From assembly GCF_900112865.1 (NCBI RefSeq), contig NZ_FONH01000027.1, positions 1 to 44,247 on the forward strand: 44,247 nucleotides of DNA, in the 5' to 3' direction. The stretch comes from Dyella marensis. Its GTDB lineage: Bacteria; Pseudomonadota; Gammaproteobacteria; Xanthomonadales; Rhodanobacteraceae. Under the pieces are notes generated by a model. The model saw only the letters and a program-made list of their open reading frames with translations. It searched no databases and was not told where the DNA came from. A program made the position numbers and the translations under genes. How positions within the stretch are numbered: position 1 is the stretch's first letter; each line of letters begins with the position of its first letter. Below, piece by piece: positions 34,354 to 44,157 of the stretch.

Positions 34354-34382
34354 TTGACACATACCATACGCATGCGTACGGT
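34354..34382 (+). promoter_or_regulatory. Promoter with palindromic operator upstream of the DUF4442 gene
   Basis: A consensus -35 TTGACA at 34354-34359 is followed 17 bases later by TACGGT (34377-34382), a weak -10. Overlapping this, 34363-34382 reads ACCATACGCATGCGTACGGT, which matches its reverse complement at 18 of 20 positions. A repressor bound here would cover the spacer and -10. The regulator is not identified; the nearby MarR gene at 35949-36380 is one candidate. Confidence 0.6.
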
Positions 34383-34411
34383 GCATTTACCTCAAAGAGC
34401 GGCGTCATGTC

Positions 34412-34900
34412 ATGGCGAAGATATCCCCGGTATTGAGAAGCTGGCGCGGCCTGAGTCGGTGGCGAGCGGGTCGCTGGCTCTTTACCCGCGTGGTCTGCGG
34501 AAAAGCACCCTATTTCTCCACTATTTCGCCAAGCATCGCCAAGCTGGATATCGGCCTGTGCGAGGCGAGCATCACTCGACATCGCCGGATCACCAATCAC
34601 ATCGGCAGCATCCATGCGATCGCGATGTGCAATCTCGCCGAGCTTGTCGGCGGCCTGATGACCGACGCCAGTGTTCCGGCTGGCATGCGTTGGATTCCGC
34701 GTGGCATGCAGGTGAAGTATTTAAAGAAGGCCATGGGCAAGCTCACGGCAACTGCAGCGCCTGCCCAGCCGTTTCGGGAAAGCGACGCCGGTTATGAGGA
34801 ATTGGCAATGGTCGGCGTAGTCGATGAGAGCGGCGACAGAGTATTCGAAGCTGCGATTGCCATGTGGATCACTCCGAAGCCTAAATCACAGACCGCGTGA
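34412..34900 (+). CDS. DUF4442 hotdog-fold protein (thioesterase-like)
   Basis: A 162-residue protein of the DUF4442 (YiiD C-terminal-like) hotdog family. Diagnostic pieces are APYFSTISPSIAKLDIGLCE, RRITNHIGSIHAIAMCNLAELVGGLMTDASVPAGMRWIPRGMQVKYLKKA split over residues 58-107. In the hotdog superfamily the Asn-His region and the following Asn/Glu helix form the acyl-CoA thioesterase active site, so thioesterase activity on an acyl-CoA is plausible but unproven. It stands alone under a promoter with a palindromic operator. The next gene-like element downstream is a lipase remnant on the opposite strand. Confidence 0.85.
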   Translation: MAKISPVLRSWRGLSRWRAGRWLFTRVVCGKAPYFSTISPSIAKLDIGLCEASITRHRRITNHIGSIHAIAMCNLAELVGGLMTDASVPAGMRWIPRGMQVKYLKKAMGKLTATAAPAQPFRESDAGYEELAMVGVVDESGDRVFEAAIAMWITPKPKSQTA

Positions 34901-35034
34901 AAATCGCAGGCGCGGTGACAGGAAGCTGCAACCCACTGCCGATATGCTCAGTCGCGCGCATATCCCAGGTCACTATCCATCACTGCAGCACCGGCCAGAC
35001 CAAGGTCCAGCCGGCTTCCTTCATGGCTGATGGG

Positions 35035-35727
35035 TCACTGCGTAATGAACGGGTAGTACGGCAGCGGTACCGAAGACGACCACACGCTCATCGCGGCTGC
35101 CCCGCAATCGTTTCTCGGCGCCTGGCCGTTGAAGCGGGCGACCAGGTAAGCGAGCGACGGCAGCGTTCCTTCCACCTCGCCGGAAATATGCACGAGAGCG
35201 AGGCCAGGCGTGGGCACGGGGGTGAAGGTATGCATCACCTCCACCTGTGCACCGGCGCGGCAATACTTCACGGCCAGGTCGTTGGCCGGCTTGATGCCGA
35301 CCAGATCGTCGAACACGTCGCCGTAGATCAATATCGGCATGTCCGGAACATACGGCTGCTTCACCAGGCTGTTGGCCTCGACGAAGAAACGCCCGGGGGC
35401 TGAGTCCGTGAAGCGCACGGCGGGATCGATGGTGTAGTTCTCGAAGCGCCCGGCTCCCAAGTGAGGAAGGGTTCCGTCAAGAAAGCAGGTATCGGCATCC
35501 TGATCGAGCAGTGCGAGTCCCTCCGCATTGAGATAGGCGCGCACACCTCGAAATGGAGGCCATCGCGTCAGGGCGCATCGATTCGAACGAGGGCATCGAC
35601 GGATGCTCTCGCCATGAGCGGACAGACATGGGATGAATGCCTCCGGGTGAATGAGTAAAAGGACAAGCGCTCTGCGGCGGGCGATCGCCCGGCCGCAGTC
35701 CCACGCCGCACGCAAGCGGCGTCTCAT
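35035..35727 (-). pseudogene. Remnant of a secretory (LIP family) lipase, N-terminus missing
   Basis: The last 170 or so codons (35550-35035) resemble the C-terminal third of LIP-type secretory lipases: MPILIYGDVFDDLVGIKPANDL carries the catalytic Asp (residue 140 or 141 of this frame), VHISGE the catalytic His (about 180), and LVARFNGQAPRNDC the family end. The N-terminal region with the GxSxG nucleophile and the signal peptide is absent. The 5' part of the open frame is Arg-rich and unrelated. No matching fragment is seen in other frames up to 35950. I interpret this as a decayed gene left after deletion or insertion. It could still be transcribed, but an active enzyme is unlikely. Confidence 0.7.
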
Positions 35728-35948
35728 TTCAAAGGCTTCGTATGCTCCGGCTTGCGCCTTCCCCTTGGCCGCCTGTGCAGTGCGGATCAGTGGAGCATGC
35801 TGTCAGACCGCCAGCTTCATCGGAGGTCTCAACGAACCGTCACCAATCTCCGATTGATGAGTACCGGAAAGTCTAAGCGCGCGAAGTGTGCTGTGTCAGT
35901 GAAAACCAAATCAAAAACAGAAATTGCCGGTTTCAAACAAATCAAACA
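35728..35948. other. Gap between lipase remnant and MarR gene
   Basis: About 220 bases without a gene. The last 70 bases (about 35880-35948) are unusually A-rich for this window (AAAACCAAATCAAAAACAG). I see no repeat, tRNA or insertion sequence end that explains the loss of the lipase N-terminus. Confidence 0.4.
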
Positions 35949-36380
35949 TCAGCGCAGTGCCTGACCGCTGCACGACATCGCCGCCAGCGTTCGCGAAAGA
36001 ACATGCAGATCCGATTCGGCGATATCGGAAGTAAGGGATCCCCACCAATGCCGCTGCAACTCGGCCGCCTGTTGCGCCGCAAAGCTGGCGAACTGGGTGA
36101 GCTCAATCGACACCGTGCGGCGGTTTCCCGGCGACCGGCGGCGCGTAACGAGGTTGCGCTCCTGCATGTCGTTCAGCGCTGCGCTGATCGCGCTCGCCTT
36201 CACTCCCAGAATCATCACCAGATCGCGGACCAGCAAGGCCCGCGAAGCCGTCATCAAGATAAAGATATCGGCCGGCAGCCCCTTCAGCCCGAACTCATCC
36301 ATCAAGTATCGGGCGATGACTCGCCTGAAGGACAAGGATAGATGGATCAATGCATGGACGGCACGCTCGTCCTCGGCCAT
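35949..36380 (-). CDS. MarR family transcriptional regulator
   Basis: A 143-residue winged-helix regulator: an N-terminal dimerisation helix (HALIHLSLSFRRVIARYLMDEFGL), the DNA-binding part LLVRDLVMILGVKASAISAALNDMQERNLVTRRRSPGNRRTVSIELTQ, and a C-terminal helix. GGAGGG lies eight bases before the ATG at 36380. It follows the outer-membrane channel gene by 76 bases on the same strand, so it may be transcribed with the efflux operon or from its own promoter. MarR proteins often control efflux genes, but here a TetR repressor also flanks the operon, so its target is open (efflux operon, hotdog gene or lipase). Confidence 0.85.
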   Translation of the reverse strand: MAEDERAVHALIHLSLSFRRVIARYLMDEFGLKGLPADIFILMTASRALLVRDLVMILGVKASAISAALNDMQERNLVTRRRSPGNRRTVSIELTQFASFAAQQAAELQRHWWGSLTSDIAESDLHVLSRTLAAMSCSGQALR

Positions 36381-36456
36381 GGATTTCGCCCTCCAGGGCT
36401 GCTTGCGGTATCGGCTTGGGAGCTGCGATCGGGATGGCGCCCCAAGGCGCCTCCCG

Positions 36457-37950
36457 TCAGTCTTTTATCGATGCCGTCTTCATCTGATCATGGCTAGAGC
36501 TGTGGCCTGTCGCGTCCGCGGTGGACGAAACCCAGCCGCCGCCCATCGCCTTGTAGAACGTCACCAGATTGGTGAGGCGATCCAGGCGCGTGCCGATCAA
36601 GGATTGCTGCGCGCTGTAGAGCGAGCGCTGCGCATCCAGCACGCCGAGATAGCTGTCCACGCCGCGATCGAAACGGGCCTGCGAAAGCCGATAGCTATCC
36701 GCGGACGCATCCACCAGCGCCTGCTGCGCCTGCAGCTGGCGGCCCAGCGTCCCGCGCTGGGCCAGCGCATCGGCCACCTCGCGGAACGCGGTCTGGATCG
36801 CCTTCTCGTAGCGAGCCACGTCGATGTCGCGATTGGCCTTCGCCATATCCAGATTGGCGCGATTCCGGCCGGCATTGAAGATCGGGATAGAGATGCTTGG
36901 CGCGAAACTCCAGCTGCCGGAGCCGGCGTCGAACAGGCCCGACAGGCTGGCGCTGGCGCTGCCCGCCGATGCGGTCAGGCTGATGCCGGGGTAGAACGCC
37001 GCACGTGCCGCGCCGATATTGGCATTGGCCGCGCGCAGGTTGCGTTCGGCCTCCAGGATGTCCGGACGGCGTTGCAACAGATCGGACGACAACCCCGCCG
37101 GGACCGCCGCCAGCACGTTGCGTTCGGCGTCCGCGGTAGCCGGCAACGCATCCGGCAGGAGCCTGGCGGGCACCGCCGCGCCCACCAGCAAGGTCAGCGC
37201 GTTATGGTCCTGCGCGACCTGGGCGGTATAGCGCTCCACGTCGCTGCGCGCACTTTCCACCGTGGTTCTTGCCTGGCTGATGGTGAGCTCCGACGCTACG
37301 CCGTAATCGAAGCTGCGCTGTTGCAGGCGGTAGCTGTATTCCTGGCTGGCGAGCGTGGACTGGGCCAGCTTCAGCAGCTCCTGATCGGCCGCCAGCGTGT
37401 AGTACGCCGTGACCACCTGGGCGACGAGGCTGATATGCGTGCTTCGCCGTGCCTCCGCGGTCGACAGGAATTGCTGCAGCGCCTGTTCCTTGAGGTTCCG
37501 CACTCGCCCGAACAAGTCCAGTTCGTACGCGCTGAAACCGAGCGTCGCGCTGTAGTCGCGCGTCACCTGCGGCCGGCCGGTCGCCGAGAGATCGCCCGGC
37601 GTCCGGCTGCTGTTGCCGCTTCCATTGACCGACAGGCTGGGCGACAGATCGGCACGCTGCACGCGGTACTGTGCCCGCGCCACTTCGATATTGAGCGCGG
37701 CGACCCGCAAGTCGCGATTGTTGTCCAGCGCCAGGGCAATGACTTCCTGCAGCGCCGGGTCGGTGAAGACCTCGCGCCATCCAAGGTCCGCCACCGGCGT
37801 GGCGGCTGCAGCAGGAGCGGAAGTCCCCTCTCCCTCCGCGAAGGCCTCGGGCACCGGCGAACCGGGCCGCACGTAATGCGGCGCCAGGTTGCAGCCCGAC
37901 ACCAGGCAGGCCACGGCGAAAGCGATAACGGTGGTTCGGATCGGCGTCAT
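36457..37950 (-). CDS. Outer-membrane efflux lipoprotein (OprM/NodT family)
   Basis: TolC-like outer-membrane channel of an RND tripartite pump. The 497-residue product has a lipoprotein signal with lipobox LVSGC (acylated Cys20) and two homologous outer-membrane efflux domains. Family motifs include [51 protein letters not shown] text ([17 protein letters not shown]), [32 protein letters not shown] and the C-terminal [27 protein letters not shown]. It is the third gene of the efflux operon, starting one base after the pump gene stop, which indicates tight coupling. Confidence 0.95.
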   Translation of the reverse strand: MTPIRTTVIAFAVACLVSGCNLAPHYVRPGSPVPEAFAEGEGTSAPAAAATPVADLGWREVFTDPALQEVIALALDNNRDLRVAALNIEVARAQYRVQRADLSPSLSVNGSGNSSRTPGDLSATGRPQVTRDYSATLGFSAYELDLFGRVRNLKEQALQQFLSTAEARRSTHISLVAQVVTAYYTLAADQELLKLAQSTLASQEYSYRLQQRSFDYGVASELTISQARTTVESARSDVERYTAQVAQDHNALTLLVGAAVPARLLPDALPATADAERNVLAAVPAGLSSDLLQRRPDILEAERNLRAANANIGAARAAFYPGISLTASAGSASASLSGLFDAGSGSWSFAPSISIPIFNAGRNRANLDMAKANRDIDVARYEKAIQTAFREVADALAQRGTLGRQLQAQQALVDASADSYRLSQARFDRGVDSYLGVLDAQRSLYSAQQSLIGTRLDRLTNLVTFYKAMGGGWVSSTADATGHSSSHDQMKTASIKD

Positions 37951-37951
37951 A

Positions 37952-40900
37952 TCAGTGCCCTTCCAACTGCGGCGCATGGGTATCGACTCGGGCGCGGCGC
38001 TTGAACAGGCCGAGCACCAGCACGAAGAACAGCGGCACGAAGAAGATCGCCAGCAGCGTGCCGGACAGCATGCCGCCGATGACGACATTGCCCAGCGCGT
38101 TCTGCGCACCCGCGCCGGCACCGCTGCCCTTGGCCAGCGGCACCACACCGAGTACGAACGCCAGCGACGTCATCAGGATCGGGCGCAGGCGCAGGCGCGC
38201 TGCTTCCAGGGCTGCCTCCACCAGGCTCTTGCCACCCTCGTGAAGCTCCTTGGCGAACTCCACGATCAGGATGGCGTTCTTGCATGCGAGGCCGATCGTC
38301 GTCAGCAAGCCCACCTGGAAGTAGACGTCATTCATCTTCCAGGTCAGCACCGCCGCCAGCAGCGCGCCGAATACGCCCAGCGGCACCACCAGAATCACCG
38401 AGAACGGAATGGACCAGCTTTCGTACAGCGCGGCGAGGCACAGGAACACAATCAGGATCGACAGCGTATAGAGCATGGCGGTCTGGCCGGTGGAGGCTTT
38501 TTCCTGGTACGACAAGCCGGTCCACTCATAACCGAAACCCGGCGGCAGCTTGGCCACCGCTGCCTCGACGATGGCCAGTGCATCGCCGCTCGATGCCGCG
38601 CCGGGCATCGCCATGCCGAGGATTTCCACCGAAGGCACGCCGTTGTAGCGCTCCAGCCGCGGCGAACCGGATGCCCAGCTGGCCGTGGCGAACGAGGTGA
38701 AGGCCACCATGTCACCGGCGCCGTTGCGCACATACCAGCGATCGATGTCCTCCGGCAGCATGCGGAACGGCGCATCGGCCTGCAGCATCACCTTCTTGAC
38801 GCGCCCCTTGTCATTGAAGTCGTTCACATAGCTGCTGCCCCAGGCGGTGGAGAAGGTGTGGTTGATGTCGTCGATCGACACGCCCATCGCCTGTGCCTTG
38901 TTGGCGTCGATATCCAGCTTGAATTCCGGCGCGTCTTCCAGGCCGTTGGGGCGCAACGCCACCAGGCGCTTGTCCTTCGACAACTCGCCCAGCAGCTGAT
39001 TGCGCGCCTGCATCAAGGCCGCATGGCCGAGGTTGGCGCGGTCCTGCAGCATCAAATCGAAACCGGTGGCGTTGCCCAGCTCAGACACTGCCGGCGGCGC
39101 GAAGGCGAACACCTTGGCGTCGCGGATGGTGCCGAAGAATTTCCAGGCCTTGGCGGTGACACCGGACACGCTCTGGTCCTTGCGCGTGCGCTCGTTCCAC
39201 GGCTTGAGCTTCACGAAAAGCAGGGCCACGTTCTGGCCGCTGCCGGCAAAGCTGAAGCCCGGCACGGCGAACATGCCGTCGACGGAATCCTTCTGGTCGA
39301 CCAGGAAGTGATGCTCCACCTGCTTGATGACGTCGAGCGTGCGCGCGTTGGTGGCACCGGGCGGCAGCTGCACCAGGCCGAACAGCGTGCCCTGGTCCTC
39401 GTCCGGCAGGAAGCCGACCGGAAGCTTGGAGAAGCCGAACACCACCAGCGCGAGCAGGACGGCATACACCAGCATGTAGCGTCGCTTCCGCGCGAGCATG
39501 TGCCGCACGATGCCCTGGTAGCGATGGCTGCCGCGGTCGAACACACGGTTGAACCAGCCGAAGAAGCCGCGCGTGGCCAGGCCATGGCTCGCATGCGCTG
39601 GCTTGAGCAGCGTGGCGCACAGCGCCGGCGTCAGCACCATCGCCACCAGCACCGACAACGTCATGGCCGACACGATGGTGATGGAGAACTGGCGATAGAT
39701 CACGCCGGTGGAGCCGCTGAAGAACGCCATTGGCACGAATACCGCCGCCAGCACCAGGGCCACGCCGACCAGCGCGCTGGTGATCTGGCCCATCGATTTG
39801 CGCGTGGCTTCCGTGGGACTCAAGCCGTCCTCGGTCATCACGCGCTCGACGTTCTCCACCACCACGATGGCGTCGTCGACCAGCAGGCCGATCGCCAGCA
39901 CCATCGCGAACATGGTCAGCGTGTTGATGGTGAAGCCGCAGGCGGCCAGCACGCCGAACGTGCCGAGCAGCACCACCGGCACCGCGATGGTCGGGATCAG
40001 GGTGGCGCGGAAGTTCTGCAGGAACAGATACATCACCAGGAACACCAGCACCACCGCCTCGACCAGGGTGCGCACCACTTCCTCGATGGAGATGCGCACG
40101 AAGGGCGTGGTGTCGTACGGCTTCTGCACCTTCATGCCGGGCGGAAAGAACTTCTGCAGCTCATCGAGCTTGCTGTCGACCGCGCGCACGGTATCCAGCG
40201 CATTGGCGCCGGAGGCGAGCTTGATCGCCAGGCCGGCGGCGGGCTTGCCGTTGTAGCGGCCGACGGTGTTGTAGTTCTCGGCGGCCAGTTCGATGCGTGC
40301 CACGTCGCGCAGGCGCACGTGCGAGCCATCGGACTGCGTGCGCAACAGAATGTCTTCGAACTCGGCCGCCGTCTTCATCCGCGTCTGCGCGGTAATGGTG
40401 GCGTTGATCTGCTGGTTGGCGGCCGCCGGCAGCGCACCCAGCTGGCCGGCCGATACCTGCGCGTTCTGCGCCTTGATGGCGTTGCTTACATCCAGCGGCG
40501 TCAGGTTGAAACTGGTGAGCTTGTCCGGATCCAGCCAGACGCGCATCGAGTACTGCGCGCCGAACAGCGTGGTGTCACCCACGCCCTCGACGCGGCTGAT
40601 CGCATCCTGCACGTTGGCGGCGACGTAGTCCGACAGGTCCGACTCGTTCATGCTGCCGTCTTCGGAGGTGAAGGCCAGCACGTTGAGGAAGTTGGCGGTG
40701 GACTTGGTGACCGTCACGCCCTGCTGCTGCACCTCTGACGGAAGCAGCGGCGTGGCCAGCGACAGCTTGTTCTGCACCTGCACCTGGGCGGTGTCAGGGT
40801 CGGTGCCGTTCTTGAAGGTCAGCGTGATGGTGACCTGGCCGCTGGACTCGCTGGTGGAGGCCATGTAGCTCAGCCGGTCCAGGCCTTTCATCTTCTGCTC

Positions 40901-41095
40901 GATGACCTGGGTGACGGTGTCTTCGAGGGTCTTGGCGGATGCGCCGGGATAGTTGGCGGTAATCGCCACGGCCGGCGGCGCGATGGCCGGGTATTGGGCG
41001 ATAGGCAGGATGGCGATGGACAAGGCGCCGGCCAGCATCACGACGATGGCCAGCACCCACGCGAAAATCGGGCGATCGATAAAGAAGCGGGACAT
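37952..41095 (-). CDS. RND multidrug efflux pump, inner-membrane subunit (AcrB/MexB, HAE1 family)
   Basis: Proton-driven exporter of hydrophobic drugs and toxic compounds. The 1047-residue product is the usual length, begins [27 protein letters not shown], and has the 12-helix, two-porter-loop layout. The proton relay residues are visible in [20 protein letters not shown] (Asp-Asp of helix 4) and in [19 protein letters not shown] (Lys of helix 10). [18 protein letters not shown] and [20 protein letters not shown] are typical HAE1 blocks, so drugs rather than metals are the expected substrates. It sits between adaptor and channel genes with gaps of 14 bases and one base. Confidence 0.97.
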   Translation of the reverse strand: MSRFFIDRPIFAWVLAIVVMLAGALSIAILPIAQYPAIAPPAVAITANYPGASAKTLEDTVTQVIEQKMKGLDRLSYMASTSESSGQVTITLTFKNGTDPDTAQVQVQNKLSLATPLLPSEVQQQGVTVTKSTANFLNVLAFTSEDGSMNESDLSDYVAANVQDAISRVEGVGDTTLFGAQYSMRVWLDPDKLTSFNLTPLDVSNAIKAQNAQVSAGQLGALPAAANQQINATITAQTRMKTAAEFEDILLRTQSDGSHVRLRDVARIELAAENYNTVGRYNGKPAAGLAIKLASGANALDTVRAVDSKLDELQKFFPPGMKVQKPYDTTPFVRISIEEVVRTLVEAVVLVFLVMYLFLQNFRATLIPTIAVPVVLLGTFGVLAACGFTINTLTMFAMVLAIGLLVDDAIVVVENVERVMTEDGLSPTEATRKSMGQITSALVGVALVLAAVFVPMAFFSGSTGVIYRQFSITIVSAMTLSVLVAMVLTPALCATLLKPAHASHGLATRGFFGWFNRVFDRGSHRYQGIVRHMLARKRRYMLVYAVLLALVVFGFSKLPVGFLPDEDQGTLFGLVQLPPGATNARTLDVIKQVEHHFLVDQKDSVDGMFAVPGFSFAGSGQNVALLFVKLKPWNERTRKDQSVSGVTAKAWKFFGTIRDAKVFAFAPPAVSELGNATGFDLMLQDRANLGHAALMQARNQLLGELSKDKRLVALRPNGLEDAPEFKLDIDANKAQAMGVSIDDINHTFSTAWGSSYVNDFNDKGRVKKVMLQADAPFRMLPEDIDRWYVRNGAGDMVAFTSFATASWASGSPRLERYNGVPSVEILGMAMPGAASSGDALAIVEAAVAKLPPGFGYEWTGLSYQEKASTGQTAMLYTLSILIVFLCLAALYESWSIPFSVILVVPLGVFGALLAAVLTWKMNDVYFQVGLLTTIGLACKNAILIVEFAKELHEGGKSLVEAALEAARLRLRPILMTSLAFVLGVVPLAKGSGAGAGAQNALGNVVIGGMLSGTLLAIFFVPLFFVLVLGLFKRRARVDTHAPQLEGH

Positions 41096-41109
41096 GGGAT
41101 TGGCGGGCC

Positions 41110-42300
41110 TTAGTGCATGCCGAGCGACGCGGCGGTGGCGTTGCTGACGGATTTGGCAACGGCTTGCCACGGCACGGTCTTGACCTCGATGCCTTCGCGC
41201 GCGCGCGGCAAGCCCTCGACCACCAGCACATCGCCCGGCTTCAGGCCGTTGCGCACCAGCCACTGGTCGCCGATCGCACGCTCGGTTTCCAGCAGGCGCT
41301 GATGCAGCTTGTTGTCGCGGTCGACGACGAAGGCAATGGGCTTGCCTGCGCCATCGCGCAGGACGGCTTGCTGCGGCACCAGCACGCCGTTCTTGTTCAC
41401 GCCCTCTTGCAGGACCGCGCGCACGTACATGCCCGGCAACAGATCGGCCTTGGGGTTGGGGAAGATCGCGCGCAGGGTGATCGCGCCGGTGTTCTGGTCG
41501 ACCGTCACTTCCGAAAAGGCCAGGCGGCCTTCCAGCGGATACACGCTGCCATCCTCCAGCAGCAGCTGGACCTTGGCGGCGCTGTCATCGGCTTTCTCCA
41601 GCTTGCCGCTTTCCATCGCCTGCTTGAGGCGCAGCATCGAGGCGCTGGGCTGCGTGACATCGACGTAGATCGGATCCAACTGTTGGACGGTGGCCAGCGC
41701 ATTGGCCTGGCTGGCCGTGACCAGCGCACCGGGGGTCACGCTCGAACGCCCGATCCGGCCCGAGATCGGCGCGGTGACTCGGGCAAAGGCCAGGTTGATG
41801 CGCGCGCTTTCCACGCTGGCCTTGCCGGCGGCCACGTCGGCTTCGGCCTCGCCCAGGGCGGCGGCGGTGTCGTCGCCGTCCTGCCGGCTGATGGCCTTGA
41901 GCGTGACCAGTTCCTTGTAACGGTCGTCTTTCAGCCGTGCGGTGCGCAGGTTCGCTTCGGCTTTGGCCAGTGAGGCCTTTGCGCTGTCGTAACTGGCTTG
42001 ATAGGTGGACGGGTCGATCTGGTACAGCATCTGGCCCGCCTTGACCTCACCGCCCTCGGTGAACTGCCGCGATTGCACCAGGCCGCCGACCTGCGGGCGC
42101 ACCTCGGCGATCAGATAAGGCACCACCCGCCCCGGCACGGCCGTGGTCAGGCTGACCGGCTCCTGCTTCACCGTGATCACGCCCATGACCGGCGTCCCTT
42201 CCGGCGGCGGCGGACCGCCCGGCGGGCCGCCGCAGGCATTGAGCAGAAGGGAAGTCACCGCCGCCAGCAGCGGCAGACGCAAGGCGGAAATGGGGCGCAC
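41110..42300 (-). CDS. RND efflux periplasmic adaptor lipoprotein (AcrA/MexA family)
   Basis: Membrane fusion protein that links pump and outer-membrane channel. The 396-residue product begins at GTG 42300, preceded by AGGAG at six bases. It has a lipoprotein signal with lipobox LLNAC (Cys23) followed by a Gly/Pro-rich tether. The lipoyl ([40 protein letters not shown]), alpha-hairpin, beta-barrel ([20 protein letters not shown]) and membrane-proximal regions are in normal order. It is the first gene of the efflux operon, divergent from a TetR regulator, and carries a consensus promoter. Confidence 0.95.
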   Translation of the reverse strand: MRPISALRLPLLAAVTSLLLNACGGPPGGPPPPEGTPVMGVITVKQEPVSLTTAVPGRVVPYLIAEVRPQVGGLVQSRQFTEGGEVKAGQMLYQIDPSTYQASYDSAKASLAKAEANLRTARLKDDRYKELVTLKAISRQDGDDTAAALGEAEADVAAGKASVESARINLAFARVTAPISGRIGRSSVTPGALVTASQANALATVQQLDPIYVDVTQPSASMLRLKQAMESGKLEKADDSAAKVQLLLEDGSVYPLEGRLAFSEVTVDQNTGAITLRAIFPNPKADLLPGMYVRAVLQEGVNKNGVLVPQQAVLRDGAGKPIAFVVDRDNKLHQRLLETERAIGDQWLVRNGLKPGDVLVVEGLPRAREGIEVKTVPWQAVAKSVSNATAASLGMH

Positions 42301-42347
42301 GGGAATCTCCTGGGTGAACGTCGATGGCAATCTAAACGGTACGGTTC

Positions 42348-42414
42348 GGTATATTAAAGGGCGCCCATATCGACTTTGTCAATCATTTCTGCCCTCCGGG
42401 TATACTTAAGGGCG
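42348..42414. promoter_or_regulatory. Divergent efflux / TetR promoter region with direct-repeat operator
   Basis: On the minus strand, TTGACA (42382-42377) and TTTAAT (42358-42353) with an 18-base spacer form the efflux operon promoter. On the plus strand, TTGTCA (42376-42381) and TATACT (42401-42406), 19 bases apart, could serve the TetR gene; the two -35 elements overlap. A 16-base sequence occurs twice in the same orientation with 14 of 16 identical: GGTATATTAAAGGGCG at 42348-42363 and GGTATACTTAAGGGCG at 42399-42414, each covering one -10 element. These look like binding sites of a regulator, probably the adjacent TetR protein. Confidence 0.7.
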
Positions 42415-42441
42415 GCAGACAGTGATGCGGGAGGTCCGGCC

Positions 42442-43056
42442 ATGCGAGTCAGAACCGAAGCCAAGCGCGACGCCATCCTCGAGGCGGCGGCCGAGGTGTT
42501 CCTCGAAGCGGGTTTCGAGGGGGCTTCGATGTCGCAGATTGCCGCCCGGGCGGGCGGCTCGAAGCGCACGCTCTACGGCTACTTCCCTTCCAAGGAAGAG
42601 CTGTTCGTGGCGATGGCGCACAACGTGGCCACGAGTTTCCTCGACCCCGTCGTCGACGCGCTCTCGCAAACCGAGGAGCTCCCGCCGGTCGCCCTGCAGC
42701 GCTTCGGTGAAGGCATCCTCGGCTTCCTGTGCGCCCCGGACTCGGTGCGCATGTGGCAGACCATCATCGGCGTGGCCGGGCGCTCCGACGCCGGCGCCCA
42801 GTTCTATGAAATCGGACCGAGCCGGGGCCATGAAGCCCTAGCTGCGTTTCTCAAGCGCCAGATGGATCTGGAGCGGCTGCCGCCAGCCGATCCGCATGAC
42901 GCAGCCAGGCATCTGATGGCTTTGCTGGAAGCCGAAACCCTCATGCCGTGCCTGTTCGGCAAACTGAAGGCGCCGTCCAAGAAATATCTGCGCGCAACGA
43001 CTGAGCGTGCGTTGCAGGCGTTTTTCAGGGGCTACGGCAACCCGGGGATGCCCTGA
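42442..43056 (+). CDS. TetR/AcrR family regulator, probable efflux repressor
   Basis: A 204-residue regulator with the N-terminal helix-turn-helix at about residues 6-55 (EAKRDAILEAAAEVFLEAGFEGASMSQIAARAGGSKRTLYGYFPSKEELFVAM) and a C-terminal ligand domain like those of AcrR/TtgR-type efflux repressors (QAFFRGYGNPGMP end). The ATG at 42442 has GGGAGG seven bases upstream; an in-frame TTG at 42376 lies within the promoter and is rejected. It is divergent from the RND operon, and directly repeated candidate operators lie between, so drug-induced derepression of the pump is the likely circuit. Confidence 0.93.
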   Translation: MRVRTEAKRDAILEAAAEVFLEAGFEGASMSQIAARAGGSKRTLYGYFPSKEELFVAMAHNVATSFLDPVVDALSQTEELPPVALQRFGEGILGFLCAPDSVRMWQTIIGVAGRSDAGAQFYEIGPSRGHEALAAFLKRQMDLERLPPADPHDAARHLMALLEAETLMPCLFGKLKAPSKKYLRATTERALQAFFRGYGNPGMP

Positions 43057-43083
43057 AGGAGCTGCCGGCGCTTCAAGGGGCCA

Positions 43084-43779
43084 TCAGCTCCCTGTCCCTG
43101 CCGCAACCTCATGCGCGAAATACTGCACACCGTCCGGCCACGCGCCGGGGTGATGCTTGAACGCTGTCTTCTCTGCGACGCGCAGGTAATTCGTTTCGCC
43201 GGCCTGCGACATCCATACGCCGTCCGTAGCGATTTCCGCCTGGGTACGCCGGGCGTCCGGCCGCACGATGCCGATATGGCCTGGGCGATGCGGATCGGCA
43301 GATCGGTATGACACCACCACCAGCGTCCCTTGGTTGGCGAGGGTTTGCGCTTGCTCTGGCGTATCGACCTCATGCCAACCCGCTTCTGCGCCTTGCGTGC
43401 TGTCGAACCAGGCCGTCTGCGCGTTCGCCAACAGCTCTTGCGAATGCTGCGGCGGACGTAGCACATAGATGCCTAGACGTTCGCCAATCGCCGCGACATA
43501 GGCGCTGCAATGGGACTTGGTTTCGGGACCGACATAATCGGCGGGCTTGTCCGGCTCGCCGGTTTCCCAGTTGATGTGGCGGCCGTTCAACCACAATGCT
43601 TCGACGTTGCTGTCGTCGAGCACCTTGAGGATGTGCATGCCGGCCGGGCTGACTGGTCCACAGCAGGGCGCGGCCTGAGCCGAGTTTCGCGCAGCCGCTC
43701 CCTGAGCGGCGTCCGCATCGGGAATCTGCATGCAAAGCTCCAGCGCAAGCACGATCGCAACCGACAGTTTGAAAGTCAT
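43084..43779 (-). CDS. Exported NlpC/P60- or CHAP-like putative amidase
   Basis: A 231-residue protein with a signal peptide (KLSVAIVLALELCMQIPDADA, cleavage near residue 24). The pattern of a papain-like peptidoglycan hydrolase is visible: Cys91 in SHCSAYVAAIGERLGI at the start of a helix, and His168 in PGHIGIVRPD on a following strand, then VWMSQAGETNYLRV, a common downstream element in such amidases. The first mature segment has a CysCys pair (residues 39-40). AAGGAC precedes the ATG. It is convergent with the TetR gene. Natural substrate unknown; a housekeeping cell-wall amidase or an exported effector are both possible, and no immunity gene lies beside it within the window. Confidence 0.65.
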   Translation of the reverse strand: MTFKLSVAIVLALELCMQIPDADAAQGAAARNSAQAAPCCGPVSPAGMHILKVLDDSNVEALWLNGRHINWETGEPDKPADYVGPETKSHCSAYVAAIGERLGIYVLRPPQHSQELLANAQTAWFDSTQGAEAGWHEVDTPEQAQTLANQGTLVVVSYRSADPHRPGHIGIVRPDARRTQAEIATDGVWMSQAGETNYLRVAEKTAFKHHPGAWPDGVQYFAHEVAAGTGS

Positions 43780-43891
43780 GACGCTGTCCTTGCCTGACGA
43801 GGAAGCCCTAGATGCCTTTATCGGCTGGCAGTGTCAACTTTCAGCTGCAATCGCTAGTTCCTGCGGCAATCCAGCCTGCCCTGCGTGGTGG

Positions 43892-43982
43892 CGCAGGTTA
43901 GGGTGAGCGCAGCGAACCCCAACATCGGCACATCGACGCGCACCGCAACGTTGGGGTGCGCCTGCGGCTTACCCCAACCTAC
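43892..43982. repeat. GTTGGGGT palindromic repeat, copy A
   Basis: An intergenic repeat with outer arms CGCAGGTTAGGGTGAGCGCAG and CTGCGGCTTACCCCAACCTACG and inner arms CGAACCCCAAC and GTTGGGGTGCG. It is directly repeated at 44158-44247. Repeats of the GTAGGTTGGGGTGAGCGAAGCG type occur between genes in many proteobacteria. Function unknown. Confidence 0.75.
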
Positions 43983-44021
43983 GCCGGCTACGACGGCTGT
44001 TACGGCGGCGCCTCCCACCAC

Positions 44022-44145
44022 CGTCATTCCGGCGCAGGCCGGAATCCAGTAACGACACCGCTCGATGGCCGCGAAAAGCCAAACCGACGTTGTCGCGAAC
44101 AGCCCAGGTTTTCGCTACTGGATTCCGGCCTGCGCCGGAATGACG
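44022..44145. repeat. REP-like inverted doublet, copy 2
   Basis: Left arm 44022-44050 and right arm 44117-44145 are perfect 29-base inverted copies (start CGTCATTCCGGCGCAGG). The element is the same family as 6811-6921. Its reverse complement aligns with that copy over about 30 bases inside the arms. It lies between two copies of the GTTGGGGT repeat. No REP-associated transposase gene is in the window. Confidence 0.88.
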
Positions 44146-44157
44146 AGCTAAGAGCAG

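Noticed and set aside
37889..40738. 949-codon plus-strand open frame antisense to the RND pump and channel genes
   Set aside because: The translation is dominated by His, Gln, Arg and Ala and covers two well-defined genes on the other strand; a shadow frame.
43058..43091. GGAGCTG..CAGCTCC stem between the TetR gene and the exported amidase gene
   Set aside because: Seven-bp stem with a 20-base loop and no T-tract; not a credible terminator.
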